From Liolophura sinensis (taxonomy: Eukaryota > Mollusca > Polyplacophora > Chitonida > Chitonidae), in the NCBI RefSeq assembly GCF_032854445.1, contig NC_088300.1, positions 13,771,570-13,835,569 on the forward strand: DNA of 64,000 bases, written 5' to 3'. The notes beneath the pieces were generated by a model, which searched no databases, was not told the DNA's origin, and saw only the letters and a list, made by a program, of their open reading frames with translations. Below, piece by piece: positions 38,961 through 52,614 of this stretch (position 1 is the first letter of the stretch; each line of letters opens with the position of its first letter). The position numbers were made by a program, and so were the translations under genes.

Positions 38961-39664
38961 TGTCACCAGGCAACAGCTACGGTCCCATGGCGATAAGACA
39001 GCGTTGGACCAGAGAATCACTGCCATGCTGTGTCTACATGACATGTTGTTGACTCAGCAGCTCTCGGCTCCACACCTCCGACCAGTCTCATCCTGGACAG
39101 GATACCTGAGGCAACCATTCAAGCATGACGCAGCAAGTCCGGTGTACCATGACATCGCTCTCAGGCAGTTCTGCCGGGGACAGCCCTCCCAATCCCACCA
39201 GCTTGGGAACTGCTGGCCCGTGACTACATCACTACGCAATGTTACACAGGGTAATCTGCGCTTCCTTATGCGAAATAGGAAAAGATGATTAAGCAGGAAC
39301 AAAAAGCAAATATTTAGAACATATCTTAGTGCACAGGACCTGAACTGCCTACGTGTACAGGTATAATGCTGACTGCAAGCATTACATGTACACACATCAC
39401 AACTGACTGCTTAGAGGAGTAATCAGTTCAGACATGCTGACTGGCCAGTATAACTTATTTGAAACAGTTTACTCATGGGTAGATGCACACCCGTAGGTGT
39501 AATTCAGCATAACAAACATATAACTCAGAGGTCTACTGCACTACGCATCACTTGAAATGAACAGCGAGAGGTTAGCAAACTTTAAAACATGATTTTCCAA
39601 GATTTGACTGAACCATTAAGGCAAGGCAAAACATTCTGACTAATAGACCGAATATACAAATATG

Positions 39665-39701
39665 GTATTATGGGGATAAAAGTGTATTATGGGGATAAAT
39701 G
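39665..39701. repeat. 19-nt direct duplication
   Basis: GTATTATGGGGATAAA occurs at 39665 and again at 39684. Confidence 0.9.
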
Positions 39702-42614
39702 TATATTCAAATATTAAGCCAAAACAACATGGCTGAATATCTGCCCAAGTTGCATTCAGTCATAATCATTCCAATACAAAGATCAGGGCATACCAAATGT
39801 CTCTCTTGCTCATACACAAAAATTCCATGTAACATTTCACTTTTAACTGGCTATCATCACCTTCATGTACCTACTAGTACATTCAATCCAACAACAAACA
39901 CAAAATCTGTTTTGCTGTTTAAGTGATATTTTCACATTCCAGGTAAATATGTTCAGCTTTTGACAAATAGAGGCTACATGTACATATAAAGCTACTTTAC
40001 ATTATTAATGTTTAAAAATTGATGAACAAAATGGGTTACTTCATAAAGTCAATGAATTGATGATGGCCACCAGGTTTATGTATTACCTCCATTGTGGAGA
40101 TGTTCATGAAGTGTAAACAGTCAGGGTGTTTAAGAAAAAAAATGCAAGTTACAAAACAGAACAATTTGTGACTGTAGTTACATGTCTCTTTATATGAGAA
40201 GGGAATGTAGAAATTTTAGAATAGGTGTCAACGAATGTCAGACAATGATAAGTTTTATGAGATCACAAAGAAGTGTAGATTTATATGTGTCTTATTCCGT
40301 CAAAACTAAGTCATGCAGACCCGTCAACAAATTTCGGGAAGTGTTGACAGAGGTGTACACAAACAATACATAAAATGAAGGATAATGTGTACAAATGTGT
40401 ACGAATGTCAAACCTCCCACGATCCAGCAGGCTTCCTCATGGAGTGCACCCTACAAAACTATGTAGCCAGGCAAGTAAATAAATAGCCAGCTGTTCAGAA
40501 ATAGGTCCATGCTACAGCTTAAGCAAGATCATTTTTTAAATCCAATTTATCAACGATGACAGTTTTCCTTCCTGCAGACAGAAGAAGCCAAGTGTAATAC
40601 AGTCAGCCATCATTTGTCCAATCTTCTACCTTGTAGTGTTGTTTATATATAGCAACGGCTTCATTATAATATTACATACGTGTGCCTCCTTACCTGGTCT
40701 TAACAGTTAACACTAGGCAACACCCAAGGCTGGGGCAAATCTTGTTAGGAATATTTCTTGGTATATTAATACATTTCGTGAGTGTGAGTAATCCATCAGA
40801 AGCTCTTGGACAAGCGCGCAGGTCATCTCATTGGGATGATTCTATGATAACAGGCTTAATGTCCTAGCTGGGCTCTCAGCATCAAACTTCTACCCGAAAT
40901 GATGCCAGGTTTAAACTGGCCTAAATATGAAAAGGTCTCAATATTCATATCTAAAACATCATCCCTATTATGTGCAACACAAGTAAAATGAAGACTTTTA
41001 CCCAAAATCCATAGCAACATGCAAGCATCAATTACACTTATTAATTACTACAGACAAATACATCAAAGTGTGCTGTTCTTTAACAATATACTATTCAGGT
41101 TATTCACTACTTTGTTTAGAAAAGTTTCATCTCCTAATTGGATTTGGTTATACCTAGATGCATATCCCTAAATCCACTGCTACAATTTCCCTAGATCCAA
41201 TGCTACACATGATTTCAACAGGTGACTCTAACCTATACATGTAGAATGGTAACAGTATTTTTCTGAAGAAATAAACATGTACTGAATTTAAATATTAATG
41301 GTTTCATGTCAGCTTACATGAAGTCCATATCTGTTTTTTTTTAGAAACTGTTAGATGATATGTACCTTTCCTCTAATTTGATTATAGTAGGTTTAATTAA
41401 TGCACTACCCACAATTAAATCATAACAGCCATTTTTTAATAAAACTTTTGTAAACATCCCTTAGTTCTAATTCAAAGGAAAGCGTGTGTAACTCAAACTC
41501 CTAATCTGTAATTAACTATAACCTGTAACTTAATGTAACTCATGGATACATAAAAAAAAAAAAAAACAATTCATCTTATCCAATTTAATTCAGTACAATG
41601 AAGCAGACAGAATGAGTGTCTGGAAAGTAGTTTGTGTGAGATGATGTACTGCTAGTCAAACAATGAACCTACAAATGGAATACAAATGCTTCGTCTTTTC
41701 CTCACTCCAAATAAAGATACAGACCAAACAGCCACCAATCAGCCTTACTACATACCTTTGCATACTACCAAATATGTATATAATTTACACTACCTACAAA
41801 CATAATAAACTATAACCATATGCATCTTATGATTGTATTATTCTCATTTGTCAACTATATATCTTCAGATTTCCTAGTATTTTTTTTCCTTATTTTTTTT
41901 AACTTCGGACATGTTAAAATACGGCTGGCTAAAACTTCTCAGGTCACCTTGTGTAGGAAACCTGTGGGTGTATGGTTTATGAATACATAATATCATGTTG
42001 GCAGACCAGTATTGATCAATACTACAGTGTAATATGTATAGCTGTTGCTGCATCATCACAACCCATATACAATAGGTCCAGCATTGAGCACGTGCGACAT
42101 AAGGAAGCAGGGAAGATGGAAGGTCTGGCTATACTTACATAGAGTCTTTACCCCTAGTCCATGCCTAAGTAACCAGTGCATGCAAGATGCTGACAGATTT
42201 AAACCCTGTAATATTTCACTACCTGGGCCACCGATAATACCAGATTCCAGGTGCACACTTTAGCCACGGCTCCAGTTTTAAAGGGAGAGCATCCCAGTGA
42301 CAGGTTACTTTGGCAGTTCAGTTGTAGGCTATTCTAGCTGGAGGAATATGGTACACCTACATACAATGTAGTTTGACATGGAACTCAGCACAGTCATGCA
42401 CCTGGTCACAGTTGGTGCCACGGCTGCATCATACTACATCGGTGGCATGTGTACAGTCAGCACGCTTAATGTACCATCTTGAGGACAGGTTGATCTGTGT
42501 GGTAATGCCACAAGACTCAGTTATACAATCCTGTATTGCCCTGGCAGCTAGAAGGCACACCAACATTACTCCACAGATACAGTCGGGCTGGAGACATAGA
42601 GCACTTGAGTGGCC

Positions 42615-42690
42615 AGCATTATAGTGGGAGAAAACTCAGCAGAGCCTAAGGGTAACCCAGGACCATCCACAGGTTGCTGCCAAACCATTT
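42615..42690 (-). mobile_element. (AAAT)n-family internal fragment
   Basis: The plus strand TATAGTGGGAGAAAACTCAG, CAGAGCCTAAGGGTAACCCA and GGACCATCCACAGGTTGCTG is the reverse complement of the internal part of the family, without its tail. Confidence 0.45.
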
Positions 42691-44984
42691 CAAAATAAAA
42701 ATTTCATGTTTAAAATAGCATCTGCAGAAAATCTGAATTTGTAAAATCTGGCTGTCAATAGTGGATGGAAATGGATTGCTGAGGACATACTACATGCACA
42801 TGTATGGCTGCATTTTTTCCCATAATAAACTGCACATCACTGCAGGTTTAGTTATGATTACACAATACCCCGTGGCCTTCTTGTGGTACCAGTGGTTAGA
42901 TCTTGCGATTGACTGCAGGGGGGTACCAAAGCCTGTATTAATACATAACCTTCCCCACCCCGTCCATTGGTAATCACCCCCCAGTCCATCAGTTGACAAG
43001 CAACTATCTGTCATATAGCATGCATGCCTATCATCATAATTTGATAGGATTGGGTGCAGGGCTTGTTCTGGCAGCACTTTTAACACCTCTGATAATTGGC
43101 CTGTCGGAACTCTATGTAACAGCGGATAATGTAACCTGATGAAGATATAGTGTGTAATATTACAACATGGCTAACAATACCACTAGCCATAAGCCCTAAA
43201 CCAAATTCAGGGAGCTGGTGACGGCCTCTCTAAAGCAAAACACATTTCATCTATTTAGGTTTTTTTTTTCAATTTTACATATAATACAAAGAGCAGCAGG
43301 CACATACATCCTTCATGAATTATTGCATCCCACACTTTTGAAAACAAGCAACATTTCATTCCTGGCCTGTACTCATTGAACAACAAGAACAAAAAACTCC
43401 TCTCTAACATCCACCTGTATTACATACAAAACGTCTGCCAATATTTATCCACAACTACAGACTAAACAATGATTAAATATGACTCTGTACTTTATTTATT
43501 TATTAAACTTGGATATAACGCATTTACAGGTAGTACATGTATCAGTGCATTTGCCTGTGAATTGATGAATCGCTTCTCAAATATCCATTGCTACTGTTCT
43601 TCTACTTAGAGAGGTACTCTAATGCAACAAGGATTCAGGTGGTGCTACTGAAAATGTTCACCATGTTAAAAATACCATGTGGATGAGGTGACAAGTTCAA
43701 GTCCTGATTCCGCAAGTTTGTCTGTCATTATTTTACATTTACCCCTTGCCCACTTTTTTTATATTTAAAACTGACAACCATGGTATAACTAATGTGATTT
43801 TTGTATGGCAATAAACACCAACTAAGTGGAAAATCAAAATTTTACAGTGTGTAGGATTACTCCTACATGTATGTATCTTATCACATGTGTGTCGCAACAC
43901 TCGTACAAGCTCTGCCAACACCATGATAAGCACTTTTAAATATCGGCACAGAACACGTCCCCTTTCACCTCAACTGCTCGACTATTCACTCTTCCAAACA
44001 ACCTTCTTCCTCTCACACGCATTTCAGGTAAACTCAGAAGATTTACTGTATTATTACACCTATATCTGACCTCCTTGCTAGTGTATTATTTATTACCAGT
44101 AAGTTCATAGTTTACAGTGGCGGACTCTCCTGAATCAGTGAGTGTGCACAGACCATATCCCTGGCGGCTAGGCTGAGTTGTACTCGCCACACCCCAAGGG
44201 TCAATGTCTGCTGACACCTTCCTTCTGTGTAACTATTACAAAATCTTAGCTCAAAAGAACTGGTCATGCTAGCTGAGAAATAAAGCCGACTGCCCTTCAT
44301 TGTGCTGGCTGATTCTTGCTTCACTGATTCAGTATGACTATATAGGTGAGTTTTTATTTCTGGCTGGGAGATAAAATATTCTGTCGGGTCCATTGTTGGG
44401 CTATTCAGATATCTCAATAAGCACCGGCTGGCAGCTCCCCTCTGTCCAGGGCCTTGTCTTACAGCCTTTCTTTACGTAATGACGCCCGCCCGCCCGCCTG
44501 CCGACCTGACAAGGGGGGTAGGGAAGCAGTGTGGCGACAGCACACATGCATATGTGTGGCAGCATTCTACTTGTGTAGCTGTTCCCAGCTCACGCTTTGT
44601 CCAGGCTTGCCTGACCTTAAGTCTGCTTGACCCGGCCAGCCCTGCCAGTATTCCACAGCCTTACATAACCTATTGATAATCAATGGACACCATTTCATGG
44701 AGGACCTAGATTACCACAACAAAAACTAGACCAGTGATTTCAGGCCTGATAGAGAATAGCGTTCCCAGGCTTCAGTGGTGTGGGTGTCTGGTTGTTGTGG
44801 GGGGCTGGTCTCCTGTGTATACACCAGGGTTAGACAGGACAGCACCTTGTCCTTACAAACACACACACACAGACACCTACAATCTCACAACATCACAATA
44901 CATTTATAACATGCATGTAGTCTTTGTCTGCTGGACTGTCTAGTCTTTACAAAAACAACGGAGCATTTCCACTCATGTTCTTAT

Positions 44985-45085
44985 TTCATTTATTTATTTG
45001 ACTAGAGGTTTACGCCATACTAAAGAATATTTCACCTATGGAAGAGCGCCCCGTTTTATGGTTCCCAAGGGTTACAGAATCAATT
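44985..45085 (-). mobile_element. (AAAT)n-tailed retroposon fragment
   Basis: The plus strand reads ATTTATTTATTTGACTAGAG, GTTTACGCCATACTAAAGAA and TATTTCACCTATGG, the reverse complement of the 3' end of the same family. Confidence 0.5.
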
Positions 45086-46301
45086 GGTCATTAGTCTTCT
45101 ATCCATTCAATAGCAGGGTTACACTGGAACTTTTCTAGTTTGATACATGTATCAAATCTGTTGTCTTCCACCCCTAAAACTGACTGTCATCATATAAATC
45201 TAGAAATTTAGTATAATGGCAGAAAAAAAACAATCAAATAAATACATAAATAAATAAAACCGAAAAGAAATAAAACAATACTCATACAACTGTAATCTTT
45301 TGTGAAGCCTTAAAATTGGCCAACCCAAAAAATGTACTTTTGCCTCCAAATGCAAATATAACCGGTCCATACATTCCACTCAAATTTGCTCTTACATATG
45401 TGAAAAGGTTAAGGAATTAAGGTAGTGACAGCTTGATTACACCAAATATGTTGGGTACAATTACATGTATGTAACTGATTCTACATTTAATAAAAGGAAC
45501 AGATGTGCAAGGTCTTCCCTGTCCTGCTTAAGGGTATTCAGCTAGCTGGGTAGCTATATAAATAGTGCTATTCCAGGATGAAGACAAGTCATAAAGTCAG
45601 CCATGTTCACCCCATTAACACACCCCATCTCCAGTATCAGAGACAAAATCTCTGCCCGACACTGGCCAATATCCTGTGTGAAACAAGTTCTGGACACAAA
45701 ATGAATATTTTATTGCGTAATTTTATCAAACAAATTTTAATCATGAGAAAGTTGAATGCTATCTCATGACAGATGTCTGGTGATGTATTACCTCTGAAAT
45801 GATGTCCAATATGTGATGTACAATGACAAGAATGTAGAACTAACATATCTCTGTGTAATCCATTGTCCTACATAATCTTTCCATTCAATATTCAATACCA
45901 GTGGTTCATCTGGAGACAGGCTCCTACATCTTACATCAGCCTTATTCCCTTATTCATCACCTCAACTGTCAAATAGATTTATAGTACCCACCACTTGCAC
46001 CCAACAATATAAATGTGTATGTCAGTGGCAAATATTTTTCACAGTCAATAGACACACACTTCAGACAATACATACTGTTACAGCAATAATCAATAGCTTC
46101 TTGTCTCTAAGATTTACAGGGCATCAATTTTTCTCATGATCAGTTCAACTTTGTAATTTTTAAAGAAAATGCTAAACCATATTACAATCCAAGTCATCCA
46201 ATACTGCATCATCAGGGAATGCACTCTTGAAAGTAGCAAATTTTCCCTGTATTAGGTCAGCATGATGAGATTATACTATCTTAATGTTTAATGTGAATGT
46301 T

Positions 46302-48168
46302 TCCTGAATTACACCCTCAGGTAATGTTACCCAATATTATGTCACCAGAGAATGTAGTCTAGACAGTAGTGAATATGTCCTGAATTACACCCTCAGGTAA
46401 TGTTACCCAATATTATGTCACCAGAGAATGTAGTCTAGACAGTAGTGAATATGTCCTGAATAATATCATCAGGTAATGTACTCATTATTATGTCATAAGA
46501 GAAAGTAGTCTAGACAGCAGTGAATGTGTCCTGCATTACACCATCAGGTAATGTTACCCAATATTATGTCACCAGAGAATGTAGTCTGGACAGTAGTGAA
46601 TGTGTCCTGAATTACACCATCAGGTAATGTTACCCAATATTATGTCACCAGAGAATGTAGTCTAGACAGTAGTGAATGTGTCCTGAATTACACCATCAGG
46701 TAATGTTACCCAATATTATGTCACCAGAGAATGTAGTCTAGACAGCAGTGAATGTGTCCTGAATTACACCCTCAGGTAATGTTACCCAATATTATGTCAC
46801 CAGAAAATGTAGTCTGGACAGTAGTGAATGTATCCTGAATTACACCCTCAGGTAACATTACCCAATATTATGTCACCAGAGAATGTAGTCTAGACAGCAG
46901 TGAATGTGTCCTGCATTACACCATCAGGTAATGTTACCCAATATTATGTCACCAGAGAATGTAGTCTAGACAGTAGTGAATGTGTCCTGAATTACACCCT
47001 CAGGTAATGTTACCCAATATTATGTCACCAGAGAATGTAGTCTAGACAGTAGTGAATGTGTCCTGAATTACACCATCAGGTAATGTTACCCAATATTATG
47101 TCACCAGAGAATGTAGTCTAGACAGTAGTGAATGTGTCCTGAATTACACCATCAGGTAATGTTACCCAATATTATGTCACCAGAGAATGTAGTCTAGACA
47201 GTAGTGAATGTGTCCTGAATTACACCATCAGGTAATGTTACCCAATATTATGTCACCAGAGAATGTAGTCTAGACAGTAGTGAATGTGTCCTGAATTACA
47301 CCCTCAGATAATGTTACCCAATATTATGTCACCAGAAAATGTAGTCTAGACAGCAGTGAATGTGTCCTGAATTACACCCTCAGGTAATGTTACCCAATAT
47401 TATGTCACCAGAAAATGTAGTCTGGACAGGAGTGAATGTGTCCTGAATTACACCATCAGGTAATGTTACCCAATATTATGTCACCAGAGAATGTAGTCTA
47501 GACAGTAGTGAATGTGTCCTGAATTACACCCTCAGGTAATGTTACCCAATATTATGTCACCAGAGAATGTAGTCTAGACAGCAGTGAATGTGTCCTGAAT
47601 TACACCCTCAGGTAATGTTACCCAATATTATGTCACCAGAAAATGTAGTCTGGACAGTAGTGAATGTGTCCTGAATTACACCCTCGGGTAATGTTACCCA
47701 ATATTATGTCACCAGAGAATGTAGTCTAGACAGTAGTGAATGTGTCCTGAATTACACCCTCAGGTAATGTTACCCAATATTATGTCACCAGAAAATGTAG
47801 TCTGGACAGTAGTGAATGTGTCCTGAATTACACCCTCAGGTAATGTTACCCAATATTATGTCACCAGAGAATGTAGTCTAGACAGTAGTGAATATGTCCT
47901 GAATTACACCATCAGGTAATGTTACCCAATATTACGTCACCAGAGAATGTAGTCTGGACAGTAGTGAATGTGTCCTGAATTACACCATCAGGTAATGTTA
48001 CCCAATATTATGTCACCAGAGAATGTAGTCTAGACAGTAGTGAATGTGTCCTGAATTACACCCTCAGGTAATGTTACCCAATATTATGTCACCAGAGAAA
48101 GTAGTCTGGACAGCAGTGGATATGCCCTGAATAATATCATCAGGTAATGTACCCATTATTATGTCACA
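46302..48168. repeat. Minisatellite array, 76-nt unit, about 24.5 copies
   Basis: Units start TCCTGAATTACACC and recur at 46302, 46378, 46454, 46529, then every 76 nt to 48049, with a partial copy from about 48125. Internal copies are nearly identical; most variation is at a few positions (CCCTC/CCATC, GAGAATG/GAAAATG, CTAGAC/CTGGAC, GTAG/GCAG). The third copy (75 nt) and the last partial copy share a divergent AATAATATCATC variant, so the most diverged units sit near the array edges. The unit contains the palindrome GTCTAGAC and the inverted repeat GGTAA-TG-TTACC. Confidence 0.97.
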
Positions 48169-48734
48169 AATATTTTAAGACAATATTTCAACATAGTTCA
48201 CAGAGACTGCTGTGCAGTATTTTATCACACAACAATATCCAGTGTTACACACAGTACAGGCAATACTATCAAGATATTGCATTTTGTCATGAGTCAATAC
48301 TTTCTGGAGCATGATGCAGATATTACTTAGGTTATCAGGGAATGTTCTGATGTCTGGTACAGTATTAGGCAGTTCACCACTAAAAGTAAGGATATAATTT
48401 GTGATGTGGCAGAAAACTGATTTAGAGTTATCCAACATGTTACATACAAGTATACATGTTGCAATTAATACTTCATCAGCGAATGTTCTGTGGCATTGTC
48501 AGCAGCAATGATCACAGATGTCACATTAGATCATCAGAGGCAATTACAATTACATTATATTAACACTTAATATCCTACGAACATCTTACAGCATGTCATT
48601 TAGAGTGTTATAAGGCATGTCATCAGAGAATGTTATTCATGTAGCATATAATGTAATCCGAAAATGTCATTCTATTTTTATGTGATCAGAGAATGTTATT
48701 CCCGGTTATAAAACCAGAGAATGTTATACATGTA
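48169..48734. repeat. Diverged spacer between the two minisatellites, with scattered related motifs
   Basis: Isolated copies of the shared motif (CATCAGAGAATGTTAT, TCAGGGAATGTTCTGATGTC, CATCAGCGAATGTTCTG and similar) occur here at irregular spacing. The stretch looks like decayed array sequence joining the two well-ordered arrays. A similar isolated copy (CATCATCAGGGAATGCAC) lies before the first array at about 46206. Confidence 0.6.
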
Positions 48735-49735
48735 GCATATTATGTCATCAGAGAATGATATAGCATATTATGTCATCAGAGAATGGTATTGCATATTATG
48801 TCATCAGAGAATGGTATTGCATATTTATGTCATCAGAGAATGGTATAGCATATTATGTCATCAGAGAATGGTAAAGCATATTATGTCATCAGGGAATGGT
48901 ATTGCATATTATGTCATCAGAGAATGGTATTGCATATTATGTCATCAGAGAATGGTATTGCATATTTATGTCATCAGAGAATGGTATAGCATATTATGTC
49001 ATCAGAGAATGGTATAGCATATTATGTCATCAGGGAATGGTATTGCATATTATGTCATCAGAGAATGGTATTGCATATTTATGTCATCAGAGAATGGTAT
49101 AGCATATTATGTCATCAGAGAATGGTATAGCATATTATGCCATCAGAGAATGGTATTGCATATTATGTCAACAGAGAATGGTATTGCATATTATGTCATC
49201 AGAGAATGGTATAGCATATTATGTCATCAGAGAATGGTATAGCATATTGTCATCAGAGAATGGTATTCCATATTTACGTCATCAGAGAATGGTATAGCAT
49301 ATTATGCCATCAGAGAATGGTATTGCATATTATGTCAATAGAGAATGGTATTGCATATTATGTCATCAGAGAATGGTATTGCATGTCATCAGAGAATGGT
49401 ATTGCATATTATGTCATCAGAGAATGGTATTCCATATTTATGTCATCAGAGAATGGTATAGCATATTATGTCATCAGAGAATGGTATTGCATATTATGTC
49501 ATCAGAGAATGGTATAGCATATTCTGTCATCAAAGAATGGTATTTCATATTATGTCATAAGAGAATGGTATTCCATATTATGTCATCAGAGAATGGTATT
49601 CCATATTTATGTCATCAGAGAACGGTATAGCATATTATGTCATCAGAGAACGGTATTGCATATTATGTCATTGGAGAATGGTATTCCATATTTATGTCAT
49701 CAGAGAACGGTATTGCATATTTATGTCATCTGAGA
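48735..49735. repeat. Minisatellite array, 28-nt unit, about 35 copies
   Basis: The unit has the core GCATATTATGTCATCAGAGA followed by ATGGTATT or ATGGTATA. Some units are 29 nt with an extra T (CATATTTATG). Variants alternate in blocks (TTGC, TTGC with extra T, TAGC, TAGC), giving a higher-order period of about 113-141 nt between 48780 and 49150. Because 28 is not a multiple of three and the unit has no plus-strand stop in any frame, all three plus frames stay open and encode the same 28-residue repeat. I regard these frames as by-products. Diverged copies continue to about 49850. Confidence 0.96.
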
Positions 49736-52614
49736 ATGTTACTCCTTATAAAGTAATCAAAGAAGGGGATTCTCTAGTATGTCATCAGAGAATGGTACTC
49801 ACTAAAAATAGGTCATCAAAGAATGGTATTTTTTACCACATCATATGAGAATGATGTCTGGCATTGCCTCATCACAAAGCTATCTGCCATTATGGCATCA
49901 AAAAATACTGTCAATCATCTTATTAGAGATCAAGCACCACCTCTGCCTTTAGACAATGTATTTTTTTCTGCATATTTTATACTGATTTATTATTTCTGCT
50001 TTGCCTTGCATAGCGTAATTGGGTGTCAATCACCGCTTAATATGTTATATAAAAGGTAGAAATTATTAACCATTATTTTGATAAACTGTGTTTTATTTTA
50101 GTAATTACTAATATCTAGCAAATACCCCCTGAGAGTCTAAACAAATTAATTTAATATTGCTAGGAAAAATCATCCCTGTCTATGTGCTCTTTTCTAGGCT
50201 TCACCTATAGATAGGAGCAAAATGCTCTTACTTGTTAATGCGAATTCAACAACTCCATGCTCTCCATTTTGTCCTCATCAAAAGTCATATTATCTTAGTT
50301 GACCTTCGTCTCATCTGTTTGCTAGATTTGTAATTAGGAACTACTGTTTGTTACATAAATAATACTTAGACTGATTAAATTTGTAGCCAGCAGGGAAAAT
50401 CTTCCACGGACTCTATCAACATCTTTCACTGGTAGCTAGTCATGTCAGGGGAAATTTTCCTTTTAATCCTACCCCAAGGGAAAAATTCTTTATTTCCTTC
50501 AGCTAGGAGAACAAAACTATGAACACATGCTAAAAGCACGACATCTCAAGTGCTAATGCCAGACAGGTAAAAAAAAAAAGCATGATGACAAAAAAATTAC
50601 ACTTAAATTTCTTCATCGAGACAGAGTTTCAAGTTGCTGTGTTTTGAAGGCCCGTGGGACAGAAGACAAATGATCTGTATAGGTCCAAGTAGGCACAAAA
50701 AGTATTTTCTATCTAAAGGTGTATAGACACACCCACATGCTTTACAAGTTACTTTTAAACAGGCGATCTTTTCTGCTTGTGTCTTTTTTTCTGTTTTCGA
50801 GCACAAGTTACATTCCTGCTAGTGTCTGCTGCGTATCAGTGTGTGGCCAGCCCAAGGTACTAGGGCTGGGAAAGGAAATACAGTTTACTGGCCCGACGAA
50901 GTGGCCCCTGCTAGTATAGGGAAGCCATCAGACAAGAAGTACGCTGCCATGGCAACGGCTTGGCCGCACCTCCACAATAATGATGTGTCTGTTGCGTAGG
51001 CAAGTCCACTACAGTGAAGGCGGTCTGACTTGACCTGAAACTGCTTTGCTAACATTGACCAAGGCTCAGCTCTTCTGCACGTGATCATGTGATCATGCTC
51101 TTGAGTAAAGGTCAAGCCTATGGGTCTTTTTTATTCACTCGCTCTCTTTTTTTGCCGCTTCCCCTTCTGTTCCTCTTTCACCAGACCCCGCACACAACAC
51201 TAGCTAGGGCATTTCTACAGTCCTCTCTTCCTCTTACACCGATGGCGAAAATCTCTAAACTGTTATTTGACAGGGGGAGAAAAAGTGGCATGCGGCATCT
51301 TTGAGTAATTTCAGCATGCCACAGGCAGCTGGAGGTCTTAGCCTTCAGAGTCCCGCGCCAAAATAGTCCAAGTCCGCCCCAGTAACTACCACAGTTTGTG
51401 GAATAAACCACCAGACATTGGCTGGAGCCCTAGTTAAACCAGCTCCTCATACATTACTGGGCTACAGCCTGCTTCATTGTCTTCAAATATATCTATGTGA
51501 ATACACACTGGAAGACCTTGCAATGAATTCGGTTTAGTCCCTCACAAACTGTAGTGAAATCATATGATATTACCTCACATTGTCTCCCCCACAAGTAAAC
51601 AAACCCACGAAATCTTTAATTTATGAAAACTGCATTCCTAATTTCCCCATCAAGTACAGTGTACAAGGATATGTATATATGATTACACTGACAATGTATG
51701 GACAGTCACCTCTAGCATCAAAGCACTACTTCTGTGCTCAGACTAGCTGTGACTTGTCTATGGCCGGACAAAAAGTGTGTCTCGATAAGAGTGACCTGTG
51801 GTCTGATCAGCGAGCTACGTGCAGTCCTAACGACTCGCCACACCTGGTCTATATATAACCTCACATCATATCAGGTAAGACCTAGGCACCAACACTTCAC
51901 TGGCCAGCCACATGCGCTGAAATGTGGTCAGTGAACAACTAGGCCATACCTCTTCGTCACTATGGATGCTACCGTAAAACTGCTAAATACTACTACTGAA
52001 AAACAGTCTAACAAACAGACGACCTAGGCCGGCTATTCTTATATGTATATACTGTTATCTCTCGCACTTCTTTCTTGGAAATAAAGTTTTCAATCCCTGC
52101 CTTCCCCCTGCCAAGCCTTACTCAGCCCTGATGCTTAGTTTCACGCACTGTATACCATGTTGTATAGATTTGGACATGAATAGAGAGGAAAAAGAACAAA
52201 TCAGGCAGAAGAGAGGAGGGAAAAAAAGTTACCTGTTCTGAACACACATGTAACAGGTTGAAAATAATGCAGACGATCTTAGAAAAAATGGAATCGTCCA
52301 AATCTGCCGAGAGTGTGTAAAAGAGTTGTATACATCAAAAATCAAAATGATACAGATCAACACATACATTAGAGGATGTGAACCATTATCAAACTTCAGT
52401 AAACGGATTTAAATGAAAGTCTCTTTCCATGCCAGATAAAAATTTTTAATTTAATTTTCAATCAAAATTTTGTGTTACCTTCACACAAACCTTCATTTCA
52501 TAGCCTGTTGGCTTTTGGCTATAAATACATTTATTGTATGTGTACTGAAGTGTACAAGACAAGAGCAAGTTGTAACATGTGTAGGTTCTAATGCCACTAA
52601 AAGACCTCATTTCA

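Noticed and set aside
46302-49735. CRISPR-like array
   Set aside because: Units are contiguous tandem repeats with no unique spacers, lie in an animal intron and have no cas genes nearby; they are minisatellites.
48742-49848. Repetitive plus-strand open frames as a repeat-protein gene
   Set aside because: All three frames are open for the trivial reason that the 28-nt unit lacks plus-strand stops; no start context, splice sites or non-repeat domains.
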